From: Microbulbifer sp. TB1203
GTDB taxonomy: Bacteria > Pseudomonadota > Gammaproteobacteria > Pseudomonadales > Cellvibrionaceae
DNA: 64,000 nucleotides
Direction of reading: 5' to 3'
Assembly: GCF_030997045.1 (NCBI RefSeq)
Contig: NZ_CP116899.1
Coordinates: 124,001-188,000, forward strand
This document shows, one piece after another, positions 1 to 8,162 of the stretch (positions within the stretch are counted from its first letter, which is position 1; every line of letters begins with the position of its first letter). Under the pieces are notes generated by a model, which saw only the letters and a list, made by a program, of their open reading frames with translations, was not told the origin of the DNA and did no database searches. Both the position numbers and the translations under genes were made by a program.

Positions 1-1
1 G

Positions 2-487
2 GCGGCCATGTCGGCGCCGGACCACGGTAATCTCAAGCCCTGGCGTTTTGTCGTGGTGCGTGGGCGGGGGATGGGCGAGCTCTCCGAAGTGGTGCGGGAA
101 ATCTACTCCGGCCGCGATCTCAGCGACGCGGACCTGCGGGCTTTCGTCGAGGAAATTGCCGATACGCCGATGATGATTTTTGTCTGCGCCGAAGTGGTTT
201 CTGGCCACCGGATACCGGTTCTGGAGCAGCAGATGTCCGCCGCTGCCGCCTGCCAGCAGATGTTGTTGGCGATTCACGCCCTGGGCTATGGGGCCATCTG
301 GCACACGGTGGAACAGCATCCGCTGGTGTGGCGCCAGCTGGGCCTGGCGGATAAGGACAGTGTGGTGGGCGCGCTCTCGGTGGGCACGCCGGAGCCGGCC
401 AAGGCGCGCCCGCGCAAGCGCCGCTCTTTCGCCTCCGTGACCTGGGAATGGGAGGCCGCCGGCCTGCGTCCCTGGGATGGTGACTAG
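2..487 (+). CDS. Nitroreductase family protein, 5'-truncated by the window edge
   Basis: The reading frame is open to the window start and runs AAMSAPDHGNLKPWRF, the typical region just after the N-terminal helices of YdjA-type nitroreductases (APDH..L.PWRF). The first ATG in the window is therefore probably internal and the true start lies upstream. The family uses FMN and NAD(P)H to reduce nitro compounds or quinones in the cytoplasm. The later segment QQMLLAIHALGYGAIWHT matches the conserved FMN-binding helix and Gly-rich turn of the family, and the C-terminus VGALSVGTPEPAKARPRKR matches the usual family ending. Nothing in the neighbourhood shows a pathway. Substrate is unknown. Confidence 0.88.
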   Translation, partial: AAMSAPDHGNLKPWRFVVVRGRGMGELSEVVREIYSGRDLSDADLRAFVEEIADTPMMIFVCAEVVSGHRIPVLEQQMSAAAACQQMLLAIHALGYGAIWHTVEQHPLVWRQLGLADKDSVVGALSVGTPEPAKARPRKRRSFASVTWEWEAAGLRPWDGD

Positions 488-614
488 GGTCACTAACCAC
501 TGATAATCAACCGCTTCCTACCCCGGCGTAAAGCCCTCTCCTGTGCAATACTTGGTGCAGCGATTGTCTCCGCGTACTGCAACTTGCTGCGCGAGTTAAT
601 CAAGGAGGTTCGCC

Positions 615-1340
615 ATGAAATTGAGCGAAACGTTGGCGCAGGGACGCTACCAATACAGCTGCGATGGACGCGAGATGCCGGTCCAGGACAGTTGGCAACT
701 GGGACACGACAGGCTGGGTCGGCGCCTGCTGGTAAGCCGGCGGCTGGTGGGTGAACAGGGCTTCGGGATCGAGGTGCGGGCGCTGTTGAGCGCGGGCCTG
801 GTGAGCGAGTGCCGTATCCACTGGCGCGATCAGGTGGATGAAGTGAGGGCCCACTACCGATTACTCACTGCCGAGAAGGCGGCGCCGGAAATGGGCGACC
901 CCATAGAGGCGCACTGGACAGGCCCCAACGGGCCCCAGGAGACGCAGTTGGAAGGTCGGGGGCGCTTGCTGTTCCCCCTGATGCGGATCTTTATGGGGCC
1001 GCTGCTGTTGAAACTGCGGCAATTCCGGGAAGGCTGCGAAGTGGTCATGCCGGATATTGTCGATCCCTCGCAGCGGGGCAAACTGCTGGCGCCGCGGGTC
1101 AGCCACCGGAGTGCCAGACCCATGGCAGGCGATGCCGCCACCCAGGGCGCCCAGGAACTGGGTACGGAAGTGAGCGGTTACGTCTACCACGGCGACGAAG
1201 CGGAGCGCGACGCTCACTGCTATGTGGACGGCCGCGGCCTGCTGGTGGGCTACGACTGGCCCAGCAGCACCGGCCGCTTGTGGCAGGTTCGCCTGCGGGA
1301 CCTGGAGTGGTCGCCGCAGTTGGCCGGGATCGCGGCTTAA
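615..1340 (+). CDS. Hypothetical protein, 241 aa
   Basis: I do not recognise the family. A strong ribosome binding site AAGGAGG at 602-608 sits seven bases before the ATG, which fixes the start. The protein has no signal peptide and no clear membrane span. It is rich in Arg and Gly, with alternating polar and hydrophobic stretches that suggest a beta-rich fold (VRALLSAGLVSECRIHW, GYVYHGDEAERDAHCYVDG). Codon use matches the neighbouring high-GC genes, so it looks like a resident chromosomal gene. A palindromic element follows it. It stands alone, so function cannot be inferred from context. Confidence 0.8.
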   Translation: MKLSETLAQGRYQYSCDGREMPVQDSWQLGHDRLGRRLLVSRRLVGEQGFGIEVRALLSAGLVSECRIHWRDQVDEVRAHYRLLTAEKAAPEMGDPIEAHWTGPNGPQETQLEGRGRLLFPLMRIFMGPLLLKLRQFREGCEVVMPDIVDPSQRGKLLAPRVSHRSARPMAGDAATQGAQELGTEVSGYVYHGDEAERDAHCYVDGRGLLVGYDWPSSTGRLWQVRLRDLEWSPQLAGIAA

Positions 1341-1390
1341 CAGTCGTCGGATTTATCCTGGTACGATCGGTCATCGGCCTACACCTCTCT

Positions 1391-1467
1391 GTAGGAGCGG
1401 GGGGGGCGGCCATTCGCCCATGCCCGCGATCGGGCTCAGATCGCGGGCATGGCCCGCTCCTACAAGG
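1391..1467. repeat. Palindromic GTAGGAGC-type intergenic element
   Basis: The outer arms TGTAGGAGCGG and CCGCTCCTACA enclose a second dyad, GCCCATGCCCGCGATCGG against its complement. Similar elements occur near 5560, 8238, 21907 and 41690 and always between genes. This behaves like a REP/BIME-type family and could also act as a transcription terminator for the preceding gene. Confidence 0.75.
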
Positions 1468-1544
1468 GCACCGACTCCAACGCAGCAATTTCTCTTTTCT
1501 CAGTGTAAGCTTGCGGCGCAACCGGCCTACAGGGAGAGGGTGTT

Positions 1545-2645
1545 TTGTCGCGCCGCCAGCTATTTCACAGCGTTGTTTTATGGATCTCTATCGCGTGCTT
1601 CGCCTGGGCGCAGGAACCGGAGCCCCAGGGCGCAGCGGAAGAAGAGGAAGAGGCGCTGACCCCGCAGGAGCGCGAGGAAGTATGCCTGAGCGAACAATTG
1701 CTGGTGGCTCCCGCCGACACTACCCTGGAGGAAATGCGCCTCTTTTGTTCAGAGGAGGCGCGGCGGGATCCATCGGAGCGCGAGCCGCGGCCGATATTCG
1801 CCACGGTGAGCGAGCCGGAGCCGGAACAGGCGCTTCCCGCCGGTGAGCCCAGCGTCAGCGAGCGCGCCCAGGCGATTCGCGATGCCGCCAACAACCCCTT
1901 TACCCTCGCCTCCCACAAACCCAATTACCTGCTGCCGGCGGTGTACAATCCCTCGCCCGACCGCGCCGGGCTGGAGGGCCGGGAAGCGGAGGGCGAAACC
2001 ATTCAACTGGACCCGGTGGAAATCCAGTTCCAACTCTCGGTACAGGTGCCGGTGTGGCGCGGTTTTCTCGGCCAGGCATCGTTTATGAGCCTGGCCTACA
2101 CCAATCGCAGCTTCTGGCAGGCCTATAACTCCGACGACTCGTCGCCGTTTCGCGAAACCAACCACGAGCCGGAACTGATCATGACCTGGCTCAACGACTG
2201 GCAGTTGCTGGGGTTCCGCAATGTGGCCAACCAGCTGGCGGTCAACCACCAGTCCAACGGCCGCAGCGGCGATTTCTCGCGCAGCTGGAACCGCATCTAC
2301 GCCCATTTTATCTTCGAGCGGGACAGCTATTTCCTCTCCTTCAAACCCTGGTACCGCATTCCCGAGGATCCGGAGGAGGACGACAACCCGGATATCGAAG
2401 CCTACCTGGGGCACTTCGAGCTGAGGGGCGGATACCGAGGCCCCACCCACAGTGTGACCATGATGCTGCGCAACAACCTGCGCTCCGATAATCGCGGCGC
2501 TGTGGAGCTGAACTGGGGTTTCCCCATCGGCAACCGGGTGCGCGGCTACGTGAAATACTTCAATGGTTACGGTGAAAGCCTGATCGACTACGATGAAACG
2601 GTGCAGACGCTGGGGGTCGGTATAGAGCTGGCGCAGGGGTTCTAA
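1545..2645 (+). CDS. pldA: Outer-membrane phospholipase A1 (OMPLA)
   Basis: OMPLA hydrolyses acyl ester bonds of phospholipids in the outer leaflet of the outer membrane. The active-site region reads NHQSNGRSGDFSRSWNR, the conserved family motif with the catalytic His and Ser and the SWNR calcium/structure motif. A TTG start at 1545 follows the Shine-Dalgarno AGGGAGAGG and begins a signal peptide (VVLWISIACFAWAQ). About 100 residues of acidic, Glu- and Pro-rich linker precede the barrel, longer than in the enterobacterial enzyme. The barrel begins near residue 155 (IQLDPVEIQFQLSVQVP) and ends in an alternating strand with a terminal Phe, as expected for BAM insertion. Confidence 0.92.
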   Translation: MSRRQLFHSVVLWISIACFAWAQEPEPQGAAEEEEEALTPQEREEVCLSEQLLVAPADTTLEEMRLFCSEEARRDPSEREPRPIFATVSEPEPEQALPAGEPSVSERAQAIRDAANNPFTLASHKPNYLLPAVYNPSPDRAGLEGREAEGETIQLDPVEIQFQLSVQVPVWRGFLGQASFMSLAYTNRSFWQAYNSDDSSPFRETNHEPELIMTWLNDWQLLGFRNVANQLAVNHQSNGRSGDFSRSWNRIYAHFIFERDSYFLSFKPWYRIPEDPEEDDNPDIEAYLGHFELRGGYRGPTHSVTMMLRNNLRSDNRGAVELNWGFPIGNRVRGYVKYFNGYGESLIDYDETVQTLGVGIELAQGF

Positions 2646-2648
2646 CTG

Positions 2649-2697
2649 AATGCGGAATGCGGAATGCGGAATGCGGAATGCGGAATGCGGAATGCGG
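2649..2697. repeat. Seven tandem copies of the heptamer AATGCGG
   Basis: Exact tandem heptamers begin right after the pldA stop. The same heptamer occurs again at 63518-63549 and, in inverse orientation with variants, at 63645-63674. The unit is too short and unspaced for a CRISPR. It may arise by slippage and is a possible phase-variable or recombinogenic tract. Confidence 0.9.
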
Positions 2698-2781
2698 ACA
2701 AATGCCCGCGAAGCGGGTGAGGCACAGGGATGCGCCTCATCAATGCGGAATAATGAATGAGGAGTGCCCGAGAGAACAGCT

Positions 2782-2820
2782 CCCCTCTCCCGCTTGCGGG
2801 AGAGGGCTGGGGGAGAGGGC
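2782..2820. repeat. CCCTCTCCC-type palindromic intergenic element
   Basis: CCCCTCTCCCGC and GCGGGAGAGGG form a hairpin, followed by GGGGGAGAGGG. A related element lies at 23158-23232 after ureF. It could terminate pldA transcription. Confidence 0.65.
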
Positions 2821-2875
2821 CGGGCCGCAGGCCCGTTCCAGGCCCTGAGCTCTGGTGACACAAAGTGCAGAACCC

Positions 2876-3280
2876 ATGAGCTTCGAAGACACCTATCGAC
2901 TAAGCGCCCACGCCGTGATCACCAACGAACTGGGTGAAGTGCTGCAATTGCGCGCCACTTACGCGGACAAGAACTGGGGCCTGCCGGGCGGCGCGCTGGA
3001 CCCCGGTGAGACAATCCACGAGGCGCTGCTGCGCGAGTGCCGCGAGGAGCTGGGTCGCGCGGTGCGCATCGACTACCTGAGCGGTATCTACTACCACCGG
3101 GTCTACAACTCCCATGTGTTTATCTTTCGCGCCCACTTCAGCGACGAAGGCGCAGTCGCACTGTCCGACGAGCACTCGGAACTGCGCTACTTCCCGCTGT
3201 CGGCACTGTCGCCGGTACAGCGTCAGCGCGTCGAAGAATGCCTTCGGTTCGACGGCCGGGTGAGAAGCGCAAAGTTCTAA
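2876..3280 (+). CDS. Nudix hydrolase
   Basis: Nudix enzymes cleave nucleoside diphosphates linked to another moiety, using Mg2+ bound by the Nudix box. The box is complete here: GGALDPGETIHEALLRECREELG fits GX5EX7REUXEEXGU. The ATG at 2876 gives a start (MSFEDTYRLSAHAV) close to the fold boundary. An upstream in-frame GTG at 2855 would add seven residues; neither start has a convincing ribosome binding site. The gene lies alone between a palindromic element and a promoter-like gap. Substrate cannot be told from sequence; the compact 134-residue form fits a housekeeping or ADP-ribose/NTP type. Confidence 0.9.
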   Translation: MSFEDTYRLSAHAVITNELGEVLQLRATYADKNWGLPGGALDPGETIHEALLRECREELGRAVRIDYLSGIYYHRVYNSHVFIFRAHFSDEGAVALSDEHSELRYFPLSALSPVQRQRVEECLRFDGRVRSAKF

Positions 3281-3521
3281 TTTAACCGCCTTCGGCGACA
3301 GCGGATTTGGTTTTCACCCTGCCATTTGGCAAATATCGCTAAATACTATCCGCCTGAGGCATTCCCCGCCCGGCTCCTTTAGTATTTGCCCCCTGGCTTT
3401 GCGCCCGCGGTGCATGGGTTTGTCCGTGCCGTGAATCTTAAAAACCAAATAAAATCAAAGAGTTAAATTGATTAGACGGCAGTTCCGGGGAATATCCGGG
3501 CTATGCTGATGGATAAGAATT

Positions 3522-5546
3522 ATGGGTTTGGAACTGACAATGCCTGATCTGGGCAACCTGAGTGAGCGCCGCCAGCCACTGGAGTGCCGTGTGGCCCTGG
3601 TAAGCGCTGACCGGAAGCTCGCCGGTGACTGGGTCGATGCCCTCAATGCCACCGCCGCGCAGCACGAAAACCCCTACGGCCTGTATTTCGAGGCCACCGG
3701 AGCTGGTGCGGTGGAAAAACTGTTGCGCGAAGAGGACAACCTGCAGGCGCTGATCGTGGATGGTGGCAGCACCCCCGACCAGTTGGCCGCCGCGGAGGAA
3801 CTGGTGGACCGGCTGCACGGCCTGCGGGCCCAGTTGAACGTCTTCCTGGTGGCCCAGGGTTCCTCTGCAGACGCCCAGGGCTGCACCATTTCCGTCTCCG
3901 TGCGTCAGCGTTTCGATGAACTCTTCGACCGCCGCGAGGGCAATTTCAACCAGATGTTCCGCCTGGTGCAGGCGTTTATCGCCCGCCGCGCCTCCACCCC
4001 CTTCGCCGACACCCTGAAGGAATACGTGTTTTCCGCCCGCGACGCCTGGCACACCCCCGGCCACTCCGGCGGCGACAGCCTGCGCAACAGCCCCTGGGTG
4101 GGGGATTTCTACCGCTTTATGGGCGAGCATGTGTTCAACACCGACCTGTCGGTGTCGGTACAGGTGCTCGACAGCCTGCTGGAGCCCCACTCGGTCATCC
4201 AGGAGGCCCAGGATCTGGCGGCACAGACCTTCGGCGCGCGCCACACCTTCTTTCTCACCAACGGCACCTCCACCGCCAACAAGGTGGTGATCCAGCAGAT
4301 CCTCGGCGGCGGTGGCAAGATCATCGTCGACCAGGCCTGTCACAAGTCGGTGCACCACGCCATTGTGCTGAACCGCTGTGAGCCGGTGTACCTAAAATCG
4401 GTCCTGCACCCGGAATTCGGTATCTACGGTCCGGTGAAGCGCGCCGATATCGAGCAGGCCCTGGACGAGCACGGCGACGCGCGCCTGCTGGTGATCACTT
4501 CCTGCACCTACGACGGCCTGCGTTATGATCTCAAGCCGATTATCGACTACGCCCACGAGCGCGGCGTCAAGGTGCTGGTGGACGAGGCCTGGTACGCCCA
4601 CGGTTACTTCCATCCGGAACTGCGCCCCACCGCCCTGGAGTGCGGCGCCGACTACGTGACCCAGAGCACCCACAAGATGCTCTCGGCCTTTTCCCAGGCC
4701 AGCATGATTCACGTGCAGGACCCGGACTTCGACGAGTTCCGCTTCCGTGAAAACCTCAATATGCACGCCTCCACCAGCCCGCAGTACGCGATGATCGCCA
4801 GCCTCGATGTGGCGCGCAAACAGATGGCCATGGAGGGCTACGCCTGCCTGAAGCGCTGCCTGCAGATGGTGGAGACCCTGCGCCGGGAAGTGGACGCCAC
4901 CGGTGTCTTCCGCGCGCTCACCCGCGAGGACCTGATCCCCGAGCCGCTGGCCGGGGACAACATCCGCCTGGACCCCACCAAAGTCACCATCGATATCTCC
5001 GCGAGCGGCTATTCCGGCAAGGAGATGCAGATCAAACTGTTCGACCAGTACGGCATCCAGGTGGAAAAGACCACCTACAACACCGTGAGCGTCCTGGTGA
5101 CCCTGGGCAGTACCGAGAGCAAACTGCTGCGGCTGATCCATGCCTTCAAGCAACTGGCGCGCCACCCCCGCAAACGCCCCCAGGCCGGCACAGCGCGTCG
5201 CCTGCCGGAATTCACCCGCCTCACCTGCCTGCCGGCGGATGCCTACTTCGCCGACACCGAGGAACTGCCACTGATGGACAACGGGGTGACGGCCACGAAA
5301 AACCTGATCGGCCGCACCAGCGCTGATGAAATCGTGCCCTATCCCCCGGGCATCCCGGTACTGGTCCCCGGCCAGGAGATCTCTGCGCAGATAGTGCAGT
5401 TCCTTCAGCAACTGCTGCAGGGCCAGACCGCCACCGAGATTCACGGCCTGATCTACCGCTCCGACGAGCCCATGTTGCGGGTGGTGAAAGAAGACGGGGA
5501 GGGCGGCAGGGAGAAGTCGCGGAAGAAAAGCGTTTCCAACAAGTAG
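3522..5546 (+). CDS. PLP-dependent Orn/Lys/Arg-type amino acid decarboxylase (fold type I)
   Basis: This family decarboxylates basic amino acids to polyamines or cadaverine. The N-terminal part (about residues 20-135) looks like the receiver-like wing domain of the inducible decarboxylases. The core follows with DAWHTPGHSGGDSLR, FFLTNGTSTANK and VDEAWYAHGYFHP. The PLP lysine is K385 in QSTHKMLSAFSQASMIHV, matching the family signature. A C-terminal domain ends near IPVLVPGQEIS. The protein (674 aa) is shorter than the E. coli lysine and arginine enzymes (about 710-755 aa), so substrate is uncertain. A decayed copy of its last about 30 codons lies at 7514-7609, beyond the BlaI/M56 genes. A palindromic element follows the stop. 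Confidence 0.88.
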   Translation: MGLELTMPDLGNLSERRQPLECRVALVSADRKLAGDWVDALNATAAQHENPYGLYFEATGAGAVEKLLREEDNLQALIVDGGSTPDQLAAAEELVDRLHGLRAQLNVFLVAQGSSADAQGCTISVSVRQRFDELFDRREGNFNQMFRLVQAFIARRASTPFADTLKEYVFSARDAWHTPGHSGGDSLRNSPWVGDFYRFMGEHVFNTDLSVSVQVLDSLLEPHSVIQEAQDLAAQTFGARHTFFLTNGTSTANKVVIQQILGGGGKIIVDQACHKSVHHAIVLNRCEPVYLKSVLHPEFGIYGPVKRADIEQALDEHGDARLLVITSCTYDGLRYDLKPIIDYAHERGVKVLVDEAWYAHGYFHPELRPTALECGADYVTQSTHKMLSAFSQASMIHVQDPDFDEFRFRENLNMHASTSPQYAMIASLDVARKQMAMEGYACLKRCLQMVETLRREVDATGVFRALTREDLIPEPLAGDNIRLDPTKVTIDISASGYSGKEMQIKLFDQYGIQVEKTTYNTVSVLVTLGSTESKLLRLIHAFKQLARHPRKRPQAGTARRLPEFTRLTCLPADAYFADTEELPLMDNGVTATKNLIGRTSADEIVPYPPGIPVLVPGQEISAQIVQFLQQLLQGQTATEIHGLIYRSDEPMLRVVKEDGEGGREKSRKKSVSNK

Positions 5547-5559
5547 GTCAATCCCCCCC

Positions 5560-5603
5560 TGTAGGAGCGGTGGGGCGGATGGCCGCCCCACCGCTCCTAC
5601 AGA
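5560..5603. repeat. Palindromic GTAGGAGC-type element, likely terminator
   Basis: CTGTAGGAGCGGTGGGGCGG pairs almost perfectly with its complement ending CCGCTCCTACAG. It lies between the convergent decarboxylase and M56 genes, where a bidirectional terminator would be useful. Confidence 0.75.
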
Positions 5604-5647
5604 GGGAACCCTGTGCGTCGAACAGAACAGGGGCGCCTCGGTCTCCT

Positions 5648-7072
5648 CTACTGCTTCGCCAGCACCTGCACCTGGCTGGCCGGATCCACCACCTCACCGT
5701 CCCGGCGCAACTCCCAGTGCAGGTGTGGGCCAGTGGCCTTGCCGGTACTGCCCACCAGGCCGAGGATCTGGCCCTGCTCGACCCTGTCGCCCTTGTTCAC
5801 CAGGCGCTTGTCCAGATGGGCATAGAGGGTTTCGACACCCTGCCCGTGGTCGATGATCACCACCTCGCCACTGGCTCCCTTGGCGCCGGAGAAGATGACC
5901 ACTCCGGCCCCCGGTACCCGTACCCGGGTGCCCCTGGGCGCGCCCAGGTCGATGCCCTTGTGCAGGCGCTTCTTCTTGTGCTCCGCGTCCTCGATGGGCC
6001 AGGGCCTCATGCCGAAGCCGGAGGTGACCTTGGCCTCAGGTAGCGGGTTGATAAAGGCTTCCGCGACCTTGTCGGCCTGGGCCAGCTGGGGCTGCATCCC
6101 CAGCATTAGCACGCCGCCGGCCAGGGTCAGCGACCACAGTGCGGTATTTGAGCCCTTGCGGGCGCTCTGTTTGCCGTTCAGAATGTGATGGATTCTCAAG
6201 GTAAAGCTCCTCTTGTTTTGCGTTGAGAAGGCCGCGACAGGATCATTGGCGTGAGCTGTCGCGGTTTGGCGAAGGGTCTTCAGCATTGCCTCTGCGTAGG
6301 CCCTTCGCCGTTTCGGGTTTTCTTTTCTGAGTACCTCTTCGTCACAGCCCTGTTCCAGGGCGTCCACCGCCCGTTTCGCCAGCGCCTTCAGCGGCCAGTT
6401 GAACCACAGCAGTGCCGCCATCCATTGCAGGCCCAGCACCGCAAGGGGGTCGCGCCGCGCCAGGTGCTCCAGTTCGTGGCGCAGAACCAGGCGGATCTGC
6501 TCGAGGGACAGTTTGTCGAGCGCCCACTGGCTGAGCACCAGGGTCGGTCTTGGCAGGGCCGTGGCAAAGGGGGAGATCCGCTCTTCCACCAGCACCAGCC
6601 TCAGTCCCTTCGGTGCATCCACTACCCCGAGGTGCCGGGCCAGCTCGCCCTCTGCCGGCAGGGACTTGCCCCGCCCGACCAGCCCGGTCAGCCGCCATTG
6701 GCCCAACAGCAGGCGACCCAGGCCGATGACAGCGCCCAGGGCCCAGATCAGCCCCCAGCCCGGCAGCATCCACTGCCAGGAGAATGCCGCGCCATCCATA
6801 TCCGCTGTGAGTTCGGCGACATCGGGGCCAGCCTGGGTCGACGCCGCCAACGCCGACAGGCTGAGTTCGATGGCCGGCGCCTTTTCCACGGCGGGCAGGA
6901 AACCCAGGCAGAAGCTGGCGAAGGTCAGCACCGCCGCGGCCAGCCAGGGCTCGCGCCAGCCGTCCAGCCAGTCCAGGCGACGGGCCAGCGGCACCAGCAT
7001 ACCCAGCATCGCGGCACCGATGGCCAAGGAGACCAGGCTGGATAGGGCCAACTGGGCAAGCCATTCAGTCAT
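5648..7072 (-). CDS. M56-M23 membrane metallopeptidase (BlaR1-like with LytM domain)
   Basis: The N-terminal half resembles BlaR1/MecR1 M56 proteases: several hydrophobic helices, then the zinc motif HELEH in VLRHELEHLARRDP, then a further membrane helix (WSLTLAGGVLMLGM). The C-terminal half is an M23/LytM endopeptidase with zinc ligands in HKGIDLG, LYAHLD and GPHLHWE. I infer that the M23 part faces the periplasm and either senses or cuts peptidoglycan, replacing the penicillin-binding sensor of BlaR1. The start chosen is MTEWLAQ at 7072, giving an 8-bp overlap with the repressor stop; an in-frame upstream ATG at 7102 lies inside the repressor. It forms an operon with the BlaI-type gene upstream. 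Such M23/M56 fusions are a named family. Confidence 0.88.
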   Translation of the reverse strand: MTEWLAQLALSSLVSLAIGAAMLGMLVPLARRLDWLDGWREPWLAAAVLTFASFCLGFLPAVEKAPAIELSLSALAASTQAGPDVAELTADMDGAAFSWQWMLPGWGLIWALGAVIGLGRLLLGQWRLTGLVGRGKSLPAEGELARHLGVVDAPKGLRLVLVEERISPFATALPRPTLVLSQWALDKLSLEQIRLVLRHELEHLARRDPLAVLGLQWMAALLWFNWPLKALAKRAVDALEQGCDEEVLRKENPKRRRAYAEAMLKTLRQTATAHANDPVAAFSTQNKRSFTLRIHHILNGKQSARKGSNTALWSLTLAGGVLMLGMQPQLAQADKVAEAFINPLPEAKVTSGFGMRPWPIEDAEHKKKRLHKGIDLGAPRGTRVRVPGAGVVIFSGAKGASGEVVIIDHGQGVETLYAHLDKRLVNKGDRVEQGQILGLVGSTGKATGPHLHWELRRDGEVVDPASQVQVLAKQ

Positions 7073-7451
7073 CTTCGCCCCCCTTTTTTCCTCCAGTGGC
7101 AAGCAGCGCTTCCAGTTCCTTCAACTCGGCTTCGCTGAGCAGCTCGCTACCGGCAAAGAAGGAGGCCGGCACCGGCCCCTTGATCTCCAGCACCCGCTCG
7201 GCGAAATCCCGGGCATAGGCGGCCAGAGTCTTGACCTTGTCCGCCCTGGCCTCGAACACCTTGAGCCCATGCACTTCGAAGGCCTGCAACAAGCCCTTGT
7301 CCTGCATGCGGTCCAAGGTCTTGCGGGTGGAGGAATAGGACCAGCCCAGTTGCTCTTCAACCTGCTGGTGGATCTCGCGGGCGCTGAGAGGTGACTGTTG
7401 CCAGAGGGCCTTGAGAATGGCCAGCTCCGAGGCTGAGGGTTGCTGATTCAT
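7065..7451 (-). CDS. BlaI/MecI/CopY-type transcriptional repressor
   Basis: This 128-aa protein starts MNQQPSASELAILKALW and contains the winged-helix pattern of BlaI repressors (LSAREIHQQV, SYSSTRKTLDRMQDKGLL), followed by a helical dimerisation tail. Family members repress their own operon and are cleaved by the partner M56 protease when the sensor is triggered. The partner gene overlaps its 3' end by 8 bp, so the pair is almost certainly one regulatory unit. The start at 7451 is set by family alignment; a longer open frame upstream has no matching sequence and includes foreign DNA. Dyad operators lie 33-67 bp upstream. Confidence 0.9.
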   Translation of the reverse strand: MNQQPSASELAILKALWQQSPLSAREIHQQVEEQLGWSYSSTRKTLDRMQDKGLLQAFEVHGLKVFEARADKVKTLAAYARDFAERVLEIKGPVPASFFAGSELLSEAELKELEALLATGGKKGGEDD

Positions 7452-7483
7452 GAGGGCCTGCCTTGTGACTGATGGGATTAATG

Positions 7484-7518
7484 TACGACAGATGTCGCAT
7501 GTATGCAACTTGTGTCGC
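7484..7518 (-). promoter_or_regulatory. Candidate BlaI-type operator, two dyads
   Basis: TACGACAGATGTCGCA (7484-7499) is a near-perfect dyad with core GACAnnTGTC, and TGCAACTTGTGTCGC (7504-7518) is a related half-degenerate dyad. Spacing upstream of the repressor start, and similarity to the TACAnnTGTA operators of BlaI/CopY proteins, suggest autoregulation. Confidence 0.6.
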
Positions 7519-7609
7519 CGAAGAGAGTCACGGCCTGATTTCCCGCTCCGACGAGTCGATGTTGCGGGTGGTGAAGGAAGGCGGTAAAAAGACCCCGGAC
7601 AAGAAATAA
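7514..7609 (+). pseudogene. 3'-end remnant of a decarboxylase gene copy
   Basis: Translation gives VAEESHGLISRSDESMLRVV and on to a stop at 7607-7609. This aligns with TATEIHGLIYRSDEPMLRVV at the C-terminus of the decarboxylase encoded at 3522-5546, also on the plus strand. DNA identity is obvious over about 65 bases (GCTCCGACGAG, ATGTTGCGGGTGGTGAA). No start or upstream body of the gene exists here. The fragment ends a few bases before the left end of the IS200/IS605 element. Confidence 0.88.
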
Positions 7610-7687
7610 TTAACACATAGGTAAACCACCGCCTCTGGCGGTGAGACTTGACAGGGCTCTGCCGTTCAGTCGTGCAGGGTAGAGAAT

Positions 7688-7729
7688 ATGGCCTCCCATG
7701 AACCGGCAAGTTCTATTAGGAGGCCATAT
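7688..7729 (+). promoter_or_regulatory. Hairpin sequestering the tnpA ribosome binding site
   Basis: ATATGGCCTCC (7686-7696) is the exact complement of GGAGGCCATAT (7719-7729). The second arm contains the Shine-Dalgarno AGGAGG and reaches into the ATG at 7728. This matches the known translational self-repression of IS200 tnpA. Confidence 0.8.
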
Positions 7730-8162
7730 GAGAGATTGGCAGAGCCAAGCTCACGTCAAGCATTATTGCAGGTATCACGTAGTATTTGTCCCGAAGTACC
7801 GAAAAAAGGCGATATTTGGGACTTTACGCAGAGAGATCGGAGCCATATTCCGTGATCTTTGCCGCCAAGCGGGAGTTGAGCTAGTTGAGGGTTATGCAAT
7901 GAGGGACCACATCCACATGTTGTTAATGATCCCTCCGAAGTTCAGCGTGGCTCATACGGTAGGGCTTCTGAAGGGCAAGTCGGCGATTCGAATATTTCGT
8001 GAGTACTTGCAGGTGAAGAGAAATTTTACCGGTAGGCATTTCTGGGCCAGAGGCTACTGTGTTAGCACGGTTGGCTTAGATGAGCAGATGATTCGAGAGT
8101 ACATCAAGAATCAAGAAAGTGAAGAGCGCCGTCAGGAGCAGATGAGACTGACGGGGCTGTAA
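7728..8162 (+). CDS. tnpA: IS200/IS605 family transposase TnpA
   Basis: This Y1 HUH single-strand transposase is about 144 aa, the normal size. The metal-binding HUH motif is visible in MRDHIHMLLMIPP and the catalytic tyrosine is probably in IREYIKNQE near the C-terminus. Other hallmarks are the N-terminal HYCRYHVVFVPKYRKK and FWARGYCVSTVG. The ATG at 7728 follows AGGAGG; an upstream in-frame ATG at 7698 lies within the regulatory hairpin and is unlikely to be used. No tnpB accompanies it. The gene appears intact. Confidence 0.93.
   Translation: MRDWQSQAHVKHYCRYHVVFVPKYRKKAIFGTLRREIGAIFRDLCRQAGVELVEGYAMRDHIHMLLMIPPKFSVAHTVGLLKGKSAIRIFREYLQVKRNFTGRHFWARGYCVSTVGLDEQMIREYIKNQESEERRQEQMRLTGL

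Noticed and set aside
2649..2697. Possible CRISPR array
   Set aside because: The repeats are 7-bp tandem units with no spacers and no cas genes; no CRISPR was seen anywhere in the window.
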